Positions 40,201-55,200 of a stretch of 64,000 bases of DNA are shown in pieces; positions within the stretch are counted from its first letter, which is position 1; the number at the start of each line of letters is the position of its first letter. A program made the position numbers and the translations under genes. The notes below the pieces were generated by a model. It did not search any database, was not told the DNA's origin, and worked only from the letters and a program-made list of their open reading frames with translations. Origin of the DNA: Camarhynchus parvulus (taxonomy: Eukaryota; Chordata; Aves; Passeriformes; Thraupidae); the NCBI RefSeq assembly GCF_901933205.1, contig NC_044581.1:15713501-15777500 (forward strand), in the 5' to 3' direction.

Positions 40201-43200
40201 TTAGAAATATTCCTGATACCTTTTTAATTTGTAAAAGCAAAACCTAATTCATACTAAGTATAATCCCCCCGTGTGAGTGTTTTAATGTCAACACCAGTAT
40301 TCTTGTGTTTTACAGCAATACCTAGAGCCTGTTTATTTTTATATCTACACTTTGTTTGGACTTCAGGCAGTTTATGTCATTGCTCTGTATGTAACAAGCT
40401 GGCTTCTTAGTGGAACATGGCTTTCAGGGTTGTTGGCAGCTTGCTGGTATATTACAAACAGGTAAGTGAGATGAAACATTTAATCTTTCTAAAATTTTAC
40501 CTAGTTTCAAAGGTAAGGCATTAAAGCTTTAACTGCATGATTCATTGGACACAACATGAAAGTATAAGGCCTCTCTCCAATTAGCCAGGAAATGGAAAGA
40601 ATATTTAAATAACAAAAAATAATTAGAAAATAATCAGAAATTAGCTGATGTATCAGACTGGGTTTTTAAAGGTTCTGGAAGTTTGAGTAGAAAATTTTGT
40701 CTTAAAGCGGTCTCTGAAAGTGGACTACATCTTTCAGATGTGTCTGGAGCTCCAGGTGGTGTACCCTGTCTTCTCCAGCCTAGGGCCTCTCAGGTGTTAA
40801 AGACACCTGCATGAAAACCCTTCAGGTGTCTCCTCACTGCCCCACACCTGCCTCAGGGGTTCCTTCCACAGCCTCAGCTCATCTGAAGTTCAGCTTCTTT
40901 CTCCCCTTATTCCTGTAGCCACCTCCTGCACTAAGCCTCAGAGAAAAAACGTGGTAATTGGGCTGTTCTAGTGCTTTATCACTTGAAGAGTTACCAGTTT
41001 GGAGATAAAAACCTAGAACTGGCTTTATGCCAGAATTCAGCTGCTGGCATGAAGCTAAGACTGGTGACATTAGCTGTTACCTGTAAATTACTCAAGAAGT
41101 TAAAAGTACAGTCTTGGTTCTACCAGAAATGTTTGATATGTTAATGAGCAGCTCTAAAGGAATTTATCTGCAAGCACATTCACTACAGAATAATTACAGG
41201 TGTATGGAGGCAGGGTGTTTCTTTCTCCAAATATAAAAGGAATTAAAAGCCACATGCAATGTACAGTATTTCACACATTTCTTTTGTGAGGTCATCTCTT
41301 CCATTTACAGAATATCTGGAGCAAATTTGTCCATCTTTCTAATAATTGGTGAACAGTGAGAGCTTGTTTACTTTATGCAATATAATAAGTGCATAGAATG
41401 GATTTGGATAAAGACTTTCTGTCCAGATTAATTACATTTGAGGCTACTGAGTAATTCCATTTAGACACGTTCTTCCTCCAGCTAAGCATGTTTCAGATTT
41501 GTTGCTTACTTGCTGCTTTAGCAAATATTTTCTCTACTCTGGGAGAAAGAGAATGATTGTTTTAGCAAATATTTTCTCTACTCTGGGAGAAAGAGAATTA
41601 TTCTTTGTTTTTAACTTTTAAATCAGGTTTTGCAAATGACCATTCCTTGGGGAATTCTTCCATCACATACTTATGTTCAAAAGCTTCAAAAAATGATCCA
41701 AAGCAAATGAGCAATTAAACTGTCTTCATGCTCAAGTCATTGGGATCACAGTGAAAATTATATTCTGTTTATATTCTTATATGTGCATTTGCAAACATGA
41801 AGTAACCTGCCCTGTGGTGTGGAAATCCACAAGCTGGATTTTGTGAGTGCTTTTAGTTTGGGGTATATTTGTCATTTCTAAATTAACCCAAGCTGGGCTT
41901 CATAAGTAAGATGTAATCCAGAGTATATTTTTTTTAGTTAGTGAAGCTGAAGTACATCATTTGAGATGCAGAAACAGTGGATAACTTGCAGAGCCTTCAT
42001 AGTGATTTATTTTCAGAGCCAGGTGTGTTGAAGGAACTGGAGTGTAGAGCCTCCATTTTTATAAATAAGGAGTTAAAATAGCACAAAGATGCCTGTCATT
42101 GCAAGCTGTCTGTCACCAAGTGTTTGTTTTTTTTAAATTTGTGAAACTCTCTGTTTTGTACAGAGTAGATACTACAAGGGTAGAATTCACGATTCCTTTA
42201 AGGGAGAACTGGGCACTGCCATTCTTTGCTGTTCAGATAGCAGCCATCACATACCTCCTCAGAGCTCATTTACAGCCTGCTCAAGAAGTGAGTATTTCTG
42301 ACAAGTATGACACAGTAAACTCAGTAACAGAGAACTGTCCTCATCTGCAAGAATTAAAGCAAAGTGGTGATACAGTTTCTTTGACCAGCAGTTCTTAAGT
42401 TACCGCTCCTCATTTTGATCAAGTAACTGCTCTTTATACCTCAGTAAAACAGGTATTGCATTTTAATCTGGGGTTGAAACTATCCAAGATCTCCCTGTTT
42501 TCTTGCAGATGATATTACAGTGATAAAACACAGGCATAAGTCAAGAATTTGTAACTCTAATAAAATGTTTGTTATCCTCTAAGCTGTTATTGCAGTTAGA
42601 AAATTCACTGCTTTAAAAGTGGTTTAAAATAAAACCAGATTAAGGTGGGCTTTGGTTTGGTTTGTTTGGGTTTTTTTTGCTTGATTTTTTGTGTTTTAAC
42701 CAAGAAAACTATAAAATAAAACTTTGTTCCCTCCTTGCAGAGGCTCACACTCATGGCTGTATTCATAGCAACGTTTCTCTTTAGCCTGACTTGGCAATTT
42801 AACCAGTTTATGATGCTGATACAAGCATTGGCATTGTTCATACTGGACTGCTTGGACATGCTTCCCACAGCAAAGGTAACTTTCTCTTTGGAAAGAACCT
42901 ACTTTTGTTTCTTTGCCTTCACAAAGCCAATAGTCTTGAAGGTGTTTTCCTAACCAGTGGCCTGGATGCCCAGACGAATACAGATTGTGCTGTGAGCCTT
43001 GTGCTTTGAAGTAATCACAGTGTGTAAACCCTGGAAGTCTAAAAGTGAATGATGGAAACAACACCATTTCTGGTTTTTGTTCACTTGAACCAGTTCATGT
43101 CTATTTAATTTTTGTCTGCTTTTGTTTAGACACTATTTGACACTTCCAAACACCATCCTGACAGTTGATCTGATACCACAGCTTTAGCATGGCCTCTGGA

Positions 43201-46200
43201 ATTGCCAGAAGAAAAAAGTACCACAGGGAATCTTTGTGCAAGCTGAATTCAAAGCAGTGTATGAATTTTGCCTCAAGCATTGTGCATCCTCGTTTGGGGC
43301 TAAGCTCTGTGCACCAGAGGAGGATGCAGAACACCAGGTTGCTGGAGAGAAGCACTTGTCTTCCTGCATTGACATTCACCACAAAATAACAGCATTGCCC
43401 CTGCTGTGTTGCTGAGGTGGATAAGCCAGAAAATAAAACAAGTCTTACTAAGAAGGTCAGGGATCATTGACAGTCAATCTTACAAAACAGAAATGTACTG
43501 TAGAAGATGAAAACACTGTCTTTGACGTTAACATAGCTGTGAAATTCTACCAAGATCATTTTAGGCATGGTGAAAGCTTGCACTGGTTGAAAAAGATTCT
43601 AACTTTAGGAAAGGTTACAGGAGGATGAAGAGTAATTCATGTAAATTCATTTTAAATGTGAAGCAGACTTGAACTTTACTGATTGTATTAATTTAACTGA
43701 AAATGAGTATGGGGCCTGCATATCAAAATAAATGTGGCTTAAGTTTCTTAACTCTTTATTATATCAGCAGCTGCAAGCTAAAGTCAACATTTAATGTGAC
43801 TGGTCAGCTGCCTTAAAAGTCAGCAAATTACCGGCTTCATCCTGAGTTATTCCAAAACAGACTCACCACACCACTGTGTCTGTACTCATTTTCAAAAAAG
43901 CACTACTTAGAACTCTTGCAGTTTGTTGGGCTCTCTGATACTGATTTACACCACTGCTGTAACACAAGGCTGAACTTGGGATCTTTATGCGAGGTAAAAT
44001 GTGTATTTTGGTAATACTGTCAGAAAATCAGCTGAGGTTTAGTGCTTACATTGAGCTGAACACTGATAATAGTTTAGCATAACCCAAAAGGGATTATACT
44101 GAACTATTACTGAAAAGTTTGAGAAGGTATGTGATGTTTGTTTGCTGAACTGCACTGAACCATAACTCTTCAGTCATAAAGACATCACAGAGGCTACAGA
44201 AACACTTCTTGGACTAAAGAAAATAAAACCATCTTCCAAATATTAAGTAATTAATATTTTCCTCAGACTGCAGTTATAATCATCTATAATCAGCAGTTAA
44301 TCTGCTTGATTATAGGATCAGGCTTCCTTAAGTATTAAATGGGCATAAAATATTAACCTAAGTAGTTCAGGACATAAATATAAAAAGGAGACAGTAATGG
44401 CTTTAGATGTAATGATTCACTGCAAGATGATATGTTATTTTCAAAAATAATTGATGTTGAAATAAATTATAAAGCACATTAAGAGAAAAGCACCTATGAC
44501 TGTAAAGTTTTGTAGGCATAAAAATCTCATTGTTGTTACAGGTTACATGGCTGTACATCATTCAGATTTCTGGGTTACTGCTGGTCTGTGTCCTACAGTT
44601 CTTCAATTCTATGATTCTTGGATCATTACTTATAAGTTTTAATGTTTCTGTCTTAATAGCAAGAACAATCCAGGTAGGTACCAAAATATTTCTGTAGTAC
44701 TAAATAAAGAGTATTTTTAGATATGTGTGTGAATGAGTAATTTAGATGCATTATAATTTTCATTTAGTAATATTAATTAGAGAAATTACTATAGCATACA
44801 GCAACCCAAACATTGCCTGATCAAATAATGAATTCCATTACACTAACTGCAGCTTTACCAAGCATATCAGACATCATAATTCCATGATTGCTATTAACAT
44901 TAATGATTGTGCAAGCTGCAGTTTGGATCCTGAAAAAAAAATTGCATAAATGGACTTTACACCTGTTTCAACAGGACTTGGCTTGAATTTATGGATCTGC
45001 CTCCAACAAAATAATTTGTAACAACTGGGACAGCTCTCATGTCAAGTTCAGCTTCCTGAAATCCATTGTTTCTTTCAAAGATTAGGGTTTTTTTACTGTA
45101 GTTACAGTTTTTTTTCTGATTCTGGCATTGGTGACAGCCTCTCACCCCATTAAGGCATTTACAGAGCCATTCCTATTGTCTGCACCTATTCCCAGTTACC
45201 TGTGAGCAACTTATCTGGATCTGGAGCTTGTAACTGGAAAATTGCTCAAAATCCTATCAAGTGACACAGCCAGAAGATCCCTTTGCCATGTTTAGTGGAA
45301 GGTGTAATGAGTAGGTATTTCAAACGGCACACAAGACTGTGGAAATTAGGAAATAAGTTCTGTAAGTACAGTAGGGCTGCTGCCAAAGAAGGGCTGTTTG
45401 GCTGCTTCCAAAACTGTGCCAGATCAAAGCTTTTATGACATTGTCCCTTCAGTTTTGTTCAAGAAGTAATATCTTCATTCTGGGTACTTGGTTCTGTGTC
45501 TGTTTTTGCTTAAATGACCCTAATGCAAAGTTGGTGCTGCTCAGGACTAGCAGATGAGCTGTTGCAAATAGCCTGTGATGCTTTTGTTCCAAATACATTA
45601 AAATAAAAAAAGGACTGAAATACTAATATTTTTTGTCTTCTTTGTAGAAAAACCTAAAAAAGGGTGGCTTGCTTAATAGGCTTGGGAAACTTATTGTCCA
45701 TGTTCTACTAGTCTTGTGCTTGACTCTCCTAATAAATAAATTAATTAAGGTAGGCAAATAATTTTTAATATCAAAAATTACACATTGTATTATGTTAAAA
45801 GCTATTTGTTAACCATCTACAGGAGTATCATAAAATAAAAACTGCTGTGAGATTTCTCTGCATCTCAGAAACTGCATTTTAGAAATTAAAGATAGTTTTG
45901 CTCATCTTTGGTATATGGATTTGAAAACTTCATAAATTAACACCAAATAATTGGTGTTAACTTGGAGCTCACCTGTAATTTTATGTCAGTTGTAGATCTA
46001 TACTGTTGAGCATTTGCAAAGTGTTTTACTAAATTTTCTTTTCAATGAATGCAGTTAAAACTGAATGCTTCTTTGATTACAAAGCACCCATCTTTGTAAG
46101 CTTGTGTTGCTTTACAGATTCATTTAAATGAATAAAACTGCTGTTTACTGTGTGACATTTTTGAGATTTAAAATACAATTTCCTTTCTCTTCCCCCCTTT

Positions 46201-49200
46201 GCAGAAAATTCTTAATCTTGAATCAGATGAGCATATATTCAAATTCCTGAAAGCAAAATTTGGATTTGGAGCAACAAGGTACGATTTAGCTGCAGTTTTG
46301 TTTTATTGTCTGACTTCTTTAATTGAAGCCTTCAGGTTGTTCCTGTTTCAAATGTGTGCAGTAAATCACAGTTTTACCTCATATTTATATTATACTTGCC
46401 CTAAGAATAATCTGCACAACTGTGACTTTATAATTTCTTCAGAAGAAAGGAAACTTTGATCCTTTTTGACATCAAGTTATGAAATACATGATGGACAAAG
46501 GTGTTTATTTTTTTTTAGAGATTTTGATGCTAACCTGTATCTTTGTGAAGAAGCCTTTGGTTTATTACCTTTAAATACTTTCTCAAGACTCTCCAGTACA
46601 TTACTTTTTTACGTCTATGGATTTGTTCTCTTCCTTCTGACAGTAGCAGCTGTAATTGTTGCCTTTCGGAACCTCAGGTAAATACAGTTTTAAGAAAACT
46701 CACATTTTTATCAATTTTATTTTCTTCATCTGGCTGAGGAACTGGCAGGTGAACACAGCAGCAAATACAGGATTGCCTTGCACAGCTACTGAGGAGTGGG
46801 GTGTAGGAGAGAGAAATCAGGCAGAATAAGTAACTTCCTGCTGAATCTAAAAATGTAACCAAAGCGACATCCTTCCCTAGATTCACTCACGCTTTTGCTG
46901 ATGAAGTTTTGCAGTGTGTATAATGTTGGTTGGGTTTTTTGGGATGAGGAGAAGCAGGGGAAGGATGTTTTTAACTAAAACACTGTTAGTTTCTTTAGTT
47001 CATCCCGTTTTCCCTGTGCAAAGCACTCCAAATCACAGATTTCCCAGGTGTTACCCTCAAACTGCCCAGAAATGAGCTGGAATAGTCTGTGCTGAGCTTT
47101 GTGGTCTGTGTGAAGGAGCAGGAGCTGTAACTGCATCGCTGCTGGCAGTTCCCAGACCTAATCTGTGGGATTCTGAGCTATCTACAGAACACAGAAGAAA
47201 ATCAGACAGAAATGTTATTCCAAATAAAAAGGTTCATTATAGAGCTCTCAGTTTTACTTGTACAACCTGGGCAAAAGGTAGAAGGGATCAAATAAAACTT
47301 GATTGAGCAAAAATTCAAGAGTGTCACCTGACTAGTGTCACTATCACAGATTTTAGGGAAGACTGGATAAATAGGAGAGAGAGAGCAAGAGAAAGGGAGA
47401 GTATCCAAGACATTCAGACACTATGTTATGACAATTACATATTATAATAGTAATTGTCAAATGTCAGTTACTTGTAAATAATTTTGGTATTATTCAACCA
47501 GCCTCCTTAAAAACTTACTGGATCAGTAAATTTTAAAAATAAAGATTCTGCAGCTCTTATTTTCTGCCACCCTAGATGTAATCCCAAACATGTCCCTAAT
47601 TTTTAATGCATTTATCTCACTTATCCCCTGCTCTGAAGAAAATAGGAAAACCCCACAAACTGAAGCAGCTTCTTTTTTTTTTTTGAAGGGCCCTCCACAA
47701 GGCTAGACACCTCAAGCACTCAAGCAATAACCACTCCCTTCAGGGCTCATTTTCCCTAACTCTCCTTCCAGTCTGTGGCTTTGGTAACATCCAGACAGAC
47801 CAGCACAACCCCACAAATCACAGTTAAATTCTTCACATATCAAACGCCCTCTGAACATGGGAGTAGCTGCTTCCAACAAGAAACCAAGTTTGCCTTGCTG
47901 TAAAGAATTTTATCTCGTTCTAACCCAGCTCATTTAAACCCATTGCATTTCCAGAAATCTGCAAATGAAAAGAAATACCTGATGCTGCATCAAGTTGGTG
48001 GCATCAGGCTAAATTAGATCATAGATACAATAGAAGGTTGTGGGCTCTTAGCAGTGGTTGTTGTTGGTGGTCCCAGAAAGATTCTGTTCCTTTTAAAATG
48101 CAGATAATTATATGAAATATGTTACAGAACTTAATATAACACCTTTTTTCCTTCAATTAGTGGTTCAAATCAAGTCCATTTGAAGGACAAAATGGAAGAA
48201 TACACAGTGACACTGAAGCCTGATGCTGCCTACAGCTTAGTTCACACAGTTCTTTTTGGATGTCTGGCATTAAGCACAATGAGGTATATTTTCTTGATTC
48301 TAAGGGCTTGTTCAGATGAATGAGTATATTTTTATAAGAGTGAAAAGTATATTGACCACAAACTGATAGGATCATGAGCATTCTTTCTCTCCCTAGTGTG
48401 TTTCTACTTGTAGACTGAGGCATTTCCCAAAATTCTGCCAGAAAGAATGGAAGTTTGGGAACAGAGATGTTCTCAAGAGTGCATAGCAAAGTGCAGTGTC
48501 AGCCCTGTACTCAGTTATTTCAGAGGCATGAAAGTCCAAGAAAACTCTGTTCAGAATTTCTCTAGACATTAACTGCTCTCACAAGCAGCTTTGCAGAGCT
48601 CCCAGTGATCATGAAAAGCTTGTGTTCTTCCAGGATGAAGTACCTCTGGACATCCCACATGTGTGTGTTTGCATCCTTTGGCCTGTGCAGTACAGAGGTT
48701 TGGAAACTCATCCTCAAGTGTCTCCATCTCTACACATCCCAGAGGGTGAGCACTGTACTCAGCCTTTCATCCACTGGGCTTTGGGCTGCATCTGAGCCAA
48801 GTCAAGGCTCAGGGCTGAATATTGATTGTAGTTCTCTCAGACCAGGTATCTCTGCTGGATGTTCATTTAGTAAGTAAAATGGATTTTCCGGTGGTTTCTA
48901 TATTAAACAATTCCATTGGAATACACTAGATGGCAATATAGATGTGGCTATGAAAAACAGCCATAATTTACCTAAAAAAGTCTCCACATTAAGAAATCAT
49001 CAGCAGTGTGAGAAGACCTTTGCAGTCAATTATATTGAGTGACAGTGTTTTCCACCTTGTAGAATATAGATTTAAAGATAAAAATCCATCTTTTGTGATG
49101 GGTCTGTAATTAGAGTTTTACTTGAAAATAAAATCAGAATATGGGCTTAAAATTCAATCTCTTAAATTCCACTACATGTTAAATATTTCAGATATCAATA

Positions 49201-52200
49201 CATTAAAAATTAAGTCTATTAAATGTATCATCAAAATAACCAATTTTTTTTTCAATTTCTCATAGACACAGGTGATTAAGTATTCTATACCATTAATTAC
49301 ATTACTGTACATTTCATTTAAGGTAAGAATTTTTTTTCTCAATGTTTTGGCATATTTTAATTGCATGACATTTTTCCTTTCTCCTAGAAGGGTTGTCTTA
49401 TTAGTAACTACATACAAGAATTGTAACAGAATTTTAAAAATTAAGATAGCTGTGCCTATGGAATTGTCTGTGAAGGATCAGTTGGGCTAATTTGATCCAA
49501 AGTAGTTGTTCATAGATACAAATGTTTATCTGATTGTATGTGTAAGTAGCAGGTGTTATTTAAAGGCATAATTTTATGGAGAGTTGTCTCTCTTGGTTTT
49601 AACTAAGTTGTGGATAAAATGCAGATTGTCACATTGTGTCATGATTTATTGTAGGAGCAGAAGTAATAGTAATCTCTACTGCTGTGCCTCATATGTTTTA
49701 AAGTACAGAATTATTAAATGGTCAAGTACCTGGTTTGTCTTTTGTCTGTTCCAGAAACAGAATATTATTTTTGCAAACACTTAAATGTAAATGCATAAAA
49801 CATACCTAAATCAATAACATGTGCAAGATTATCAGTCTGTCATAGCAGTGAGATTTAGAACACTGATTTAATGGGCAAACCATTCTTTTAATCTGTAGTC
49901 ACAAAGACAAAAAATTCTGAGTCTGCTTTGATGGAGAAGTTGTTTCTGCAATAACTAGTCTGAGATGAAAATGCATCTGTTAAATAATTCCCTTCAGAAA
50001 AAGGCAAGATTAATTTCATTGTTACACTTCAAAAGGCAGTAGTGAAGCAGTTAAGAAAGCTGCTAATGGAGTTCACTCCAGTATTGTGTTCCCCCTCTAA
50101 AACTGAAACAAAAAGTAAAAAAATAGTTTTCCACTGAAATTGTCTTATTGTTCTGTTATAGGACTCTTTTTTTCCACTCATGTGATGGTTAGGAAGTCAT
50201 TTGCTATTTTCATCATCTCTGAATATGACAGAAAAAATGTCATTTCTTCTGACATGGGGGATACCAGGAGCATGACATTCTGATAGTCTAATGTGACAGA
50301 TCACTAGGAATAATTTTCCTCCCACTCTTCATGAGCAGATGTAAAGTTCCTAAATTCTGTCAGATTCAATTCTGAAGTCAACAGAAACCACTGATTTCAT
50401 GGGCTTTAGAGCAGTCATTAGTTGTGCTCAGTCTGCCTGAAAAGCATCATTTTCATGTTTCTTCTAAATAGAGGAAATAATTTTTATGGACATTACAAAT
50501 ACTGTTTTTCAAATTTCACAGTAGGAATGAGAAATTTGTCACCTCTCAGTTGTTTTTTGTCCTGAGTCAGTTCTTGCAATTGAACTACCAGAGAATGGAT
50601 TTCTCTGTAAAGCTGAAAGAGTTGATGAGAAGCCTGAGGGAATCACAGAATATTGTGAGCCGGAAGGGACCCACAAGGCTCCTGTCGCAGGTGCCCTGGC
50701 AGTGGTCAGACAAGAATTCTTACAGAGACATCCAGAAAGGACCCATTGCTTCTGTGAGAATGTGGTTTTATATTCTCTCTCTAACACCTTACAAACAGAC
50801 AGTGGAAGGAGATTTTTGGAACAGAGACTTACTTAGCTTTTTATTTTCCAGACAGTGATTTCTCTGTTCAGTCAGTGACTGCTCGGATTGCAGGGGCAGT
50901 TTCTCTGTACTCCACAAAGTTAACTGGCCATCAGGGCTGGTTCTCTTTAATTTGTAGGGAGGCAGTTTGGTGTCTCATTATCTATTACATTTGTCAGAAG
51001 AACTCTTCTTCAGTGCAGCTCCTCAAAATAGGACTTTTATGGGATTATTAACCTAATCCTGAATAAGCCAATGAAAGCCTCTTTTGAGGCATGGGTTACT
51101 ACAGCCCCAAATACATCACTTGAACAATAATTTATTGAGATGCAGATGCAGCTACAATGCTGGATTTCTTTCAGATTTCAGGCACAGGATGTTTTGAGAC
51201 CTGTAAGACATCTGTATTCCTGTTTACATGTGATTTTCATTATTACAGTGCAAACATCTCTCAGATAAAGTGAAAATGCTGAAGTATTTCCATGCCTGCT
51301 TTAGCTGATAACACAACACATACATAAAGCAGTACCAAGTAGTATTTATGTTTCACTTCTTACACTTTTTAGGTAGGTTTCAGCTTTATCTGTGTTCATT
51401 GTATTTTAATTTCACAATAATGCTCATCAGTTTGTGTTTGCATGTCAGTAATTTTGAATAAATTGTTGGTATTTAAGGTGAGTTCCTGAGCTTGAGCATT
51501 CTAATTCCAAGGATTGCCAAATAATCTTGATTTCTCTCTAAGAGTAAACACTCTATTCCTATTACTTCTGCAGCTGAATTTCTATCTTCATCATGGCCAA
51601 GTCCTTTTGCTCCAAACATGGACATTTATTACAGCACATACTGCAACAAATACCCATGACCTGAGCAGTCTTTGGCTGTACTGAACAGCTTCAGTTCAGG
51701 GCTAATTTAAGCCACTTGACAACTGGTTTCTTTTCCTGAAGGCTTTGACCCCAGAGACAAGCACTGTTACAAGTTGAAAACCTCTTTCACATTTCCCTCT
51801 CTCTTCTGAGCAGTTTGTTACATCCCTTATGTGCTCCATCTGTTCTTTTTATCCTCTCCTGGTGTCACCAGACTTTTTCTCAATCTGACATATACTTGAT
51901 TTACAAGACAAAGTTCTGTCACTGTTATTGGTCCATATTTTCACATGCTTTACTTTTCATTTGTCATTATCTTGTATTTAGAACTCCTGAAGTACCTTTG
52001 TTTTCTCTTGGTTCTACTAATCAAATGTAGTGCTACCTGGAAATTTTTCAATTCAGTAATAGCAAGCCCCATGACCAAAATTTTCCTCCAGTGGAAACTG
52101 CTTGTACTCACTCAAAACTTGCAGTACTGTGAGTTAAAAAACCTTTACAGAGTGAATGCCAGCAGTGAGCAGGGGGAGCTATGGCACTGGTTCCTCAGGA

Positions 52201-55200
52201 GGTTACAGGGCAGGGTGCACTGACTGAAAAGCAAAGCAGAGCCCATTCCTTCTGTCTCCCCTGAAGGACTCCAGGCTCTCAGAATGTGTAGCTATGCAGG
52301 GCACTTTAGTAATGAAGAGAGGCAATTTTGATTCATGATGAGACTCCACAATCTCCTTTCACAACAGCTGAATTTACTAATCTCTGGGAGAGCTTCTGAA
52401 GAGCAGAAATACATCTGTTGTACTGCTGTACTTCCCAAAGCTTCCCCACAGTTGTGATGCTGCCATGGCTCCACCTGGGAGGTGCCAGGAGTACTTGAAC
52501 AAGTGTTTAAGTAAGCAGGTACACTAGTGAGAATCTTAATTGCCCCAGTTATGCCTCCTGCCCCCAGGCCTGCCATGTAATTACAGTTTTAGTGAAGGAA
52601 TGCCTGTGTTTGCTGAGGGGCTCAGCAGCACCACATTCAAATTGCTTCTGAACTCTTGGATGAGCATTAAAATGGGATGATTAATGGCTTTTTAGATAAT
52701 CAGGTGGGTTTTCTTAGACTTTCTCCTGTAGCATTTCAATTTTCAAACCAGCAATCCTTCTTATCTGAAGAAAGCAGGTTTGGAATAGGTGTTACCATAG
52801 GATCCTCTGTAGTAAAGACTGATGCACAGCAATCTGTCATTAGCATTGTCATTATCTTTAATTGTTCCCTTTTGCCCTGAAATATTCACTGGCTTAAACG
52901 ATAAACCCTTAAATAAATCATTGTTCCCTTAGCTTTTTGACAGGAGGGTTAAGCTTTTCAGAATCAGTTTCCATCCTTTTTTCTCGCCTCTGGATTTGAT
53001 TTATGTATTTTTTGTCTATAGTAAATTTTTAAATGCTTTCCCCTGATGGCCTATTTGTTGTTGTCATTCAGTCACAGTTTTATTTTTGCCTTCAGTAGTT
53101 CTCTCAAAAGTTCTGAAATACCATTAATAGCATCTGCAGCACATCTAATAGTCTTTACTTCTGATACAGATTTCCTACCATTTTAAATTTAGTTTATATT
53201 TCCTTTCCAAACTTAGTGTTAATTCCTGGGACCTTTCCTTGTCTTGTCATCATTGACAATGGGCAGTTCTGGTCCTGTTGGTCATCTGGCAGGAGCTGCA
53301 GGTCTCCAACTCTGAAACTGTGTGTTCATCCTGCAATGACAGCCACCTCTCCTTCCTAGGAAGGGTAGACAGATATTCTTGTGTCTTGGAATTTGCCTAG
53401 GAGCTGGATAAGATGATTTGCCACCTAAGAGATAGTAATACATTTCAGCATCCAAAACTTGTTTGGTTCATTCTGTCTTCAGGTTGTTCTGTTTTGTTTC
53501 CATTTTAGTTCTGGCCAGGAATAATGGATGAACTGTCAGAGCTGAGAGAATTCTATGACCCAGACACTGTGGAGCTGATGAACTGGATTAAGTAAGAGGA
53601 TTTTTTCTCTATTTCAGTTAAATGCTATTTGTGTAGATCTAATGTTCTTAGTTATAGTGTTCTCCTGATTTGTCCCAGCTCAGCAGTGAACTCTGGTGAC
53701 CCGTGAGGATAGTTAGGGTGAGTGGGTTATCAGGAGGTTGGCTGTGAGCAGCTGTGGAGAGCAGCTCCATGCTCAGGCTCAGTATCACTGCTGTGTTCCA
53801 TGTGCAGCAGGGAGCCAGCTGATCCCTTTGCTCCCACAAGGACATAGTTTTCCCAGCCAAAAGAGGTAAATTTGGAGGTGTCAAGCTTCTCTCATCATAT
53901 TATAGCTACTTTACATGAATAGACCTCTGCAGTGAAATTATTTTATTCCCCAGCCCCCCAATCTATTGTCCTTCTCAGTTCTGTAAATGTTAAAAAGCTT
54001 GGATGTAGTGCTGGAAAATTCGTGCTCTGCAGTCTGTTTGTTGGGACTTGAAAACAATCTAAGTTGTTTCTGCTTGTTAGAATTAATCCCAACATGTGTT
54101 CCAAACTGCAAGCAAAATATTTTTAATTGAACTTGAACTTATTACAGCTAAGCATAGTAGCAGTCTTTCAGGAGTGTGAGTTAATCATTCCAGCCCCGCC
54201 TCATCACTTCTGCATTCTCACAGAGCATAGGAAGGTATTTCTTAGGTGGAAACAGTTTGGAATACTTCATGTAGGAGATGCTGAGAAAAAAGGCCAGGTA
54301 GGATGTTCTCTGGAGGGCTGTGAACTGAAGGGATATGTTCTCTATTAACATAGAGCAGCCACTAAAAACTTTCAGGTTAAGTTTCTGAACAGGGAGATCC
54401 TTGGGACTTGTATTTATTTGCAACTCCAGCAATTATTTAGAAAAAAAGAAAATTGGTTTCATGTTTTAGAGGAAAACATTCTGAAAGTAAATCTGAATAT
54501 ACAACATTAAATATTGAACTGTTTGAAGTATTTCCTTGGAGTATTTCCTTCATATGCAATGAACTTCAGTGAAACCAGTCACCCAGCCTCTTCTCCCCAT
54601 AGCAACATATTTACCCTCCATAATGTTGTATTTCTTTAATCCATAAAATAGAAGGAGTAATTTAGAAGTAAAATATATTACAAGCCTTCACTGACTTATT
54701 TTGAAAGCAGGCCATGATTTTTTCCATCATTTAGAATCTTTGCAGCCTTATTGACATGTTTTTGTGACTAATGTTTACCAGCCAGTTCCATTTAGCACTA
54801 CTGTTTTATTAAAAGATGGTAAATGTCTGATAGTTCAGGTCTCCTGTGTGCAATATATAGAGTTATATATAGATTTATACATAAAATATGCATGTGGAGT
54901 TATTCCCAGCCATGAACTGGATTTGACTGGCTCCAATGAGAATAATTTTTCATGTGTTCTTAATGCTGAGAATGCTAAACTGGTCCTTGTCATCTTTTCG
55001 TTCCAAGTCATGACAGACAATTACAGAGGGGCATTTTTTTACTTAGAATTTATTGTACTTAGAAATATTATTCCTGTGAAGAAGAGTTAATTATCTATGC
55101 TTTAAATACCAGTCAACAAAATTTATGGTAAGTTTCTCAAAGTGGGACAGATTTTGTTAAGTTTGATGTGTAAGAGAACACTTTTACTTTACTAACACTT

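Noticed and set aside
42696..43067. 123-codon minus-strand open frame
   Set aside because: Shadow of DPY19L3 exon 8 extending into the intron.
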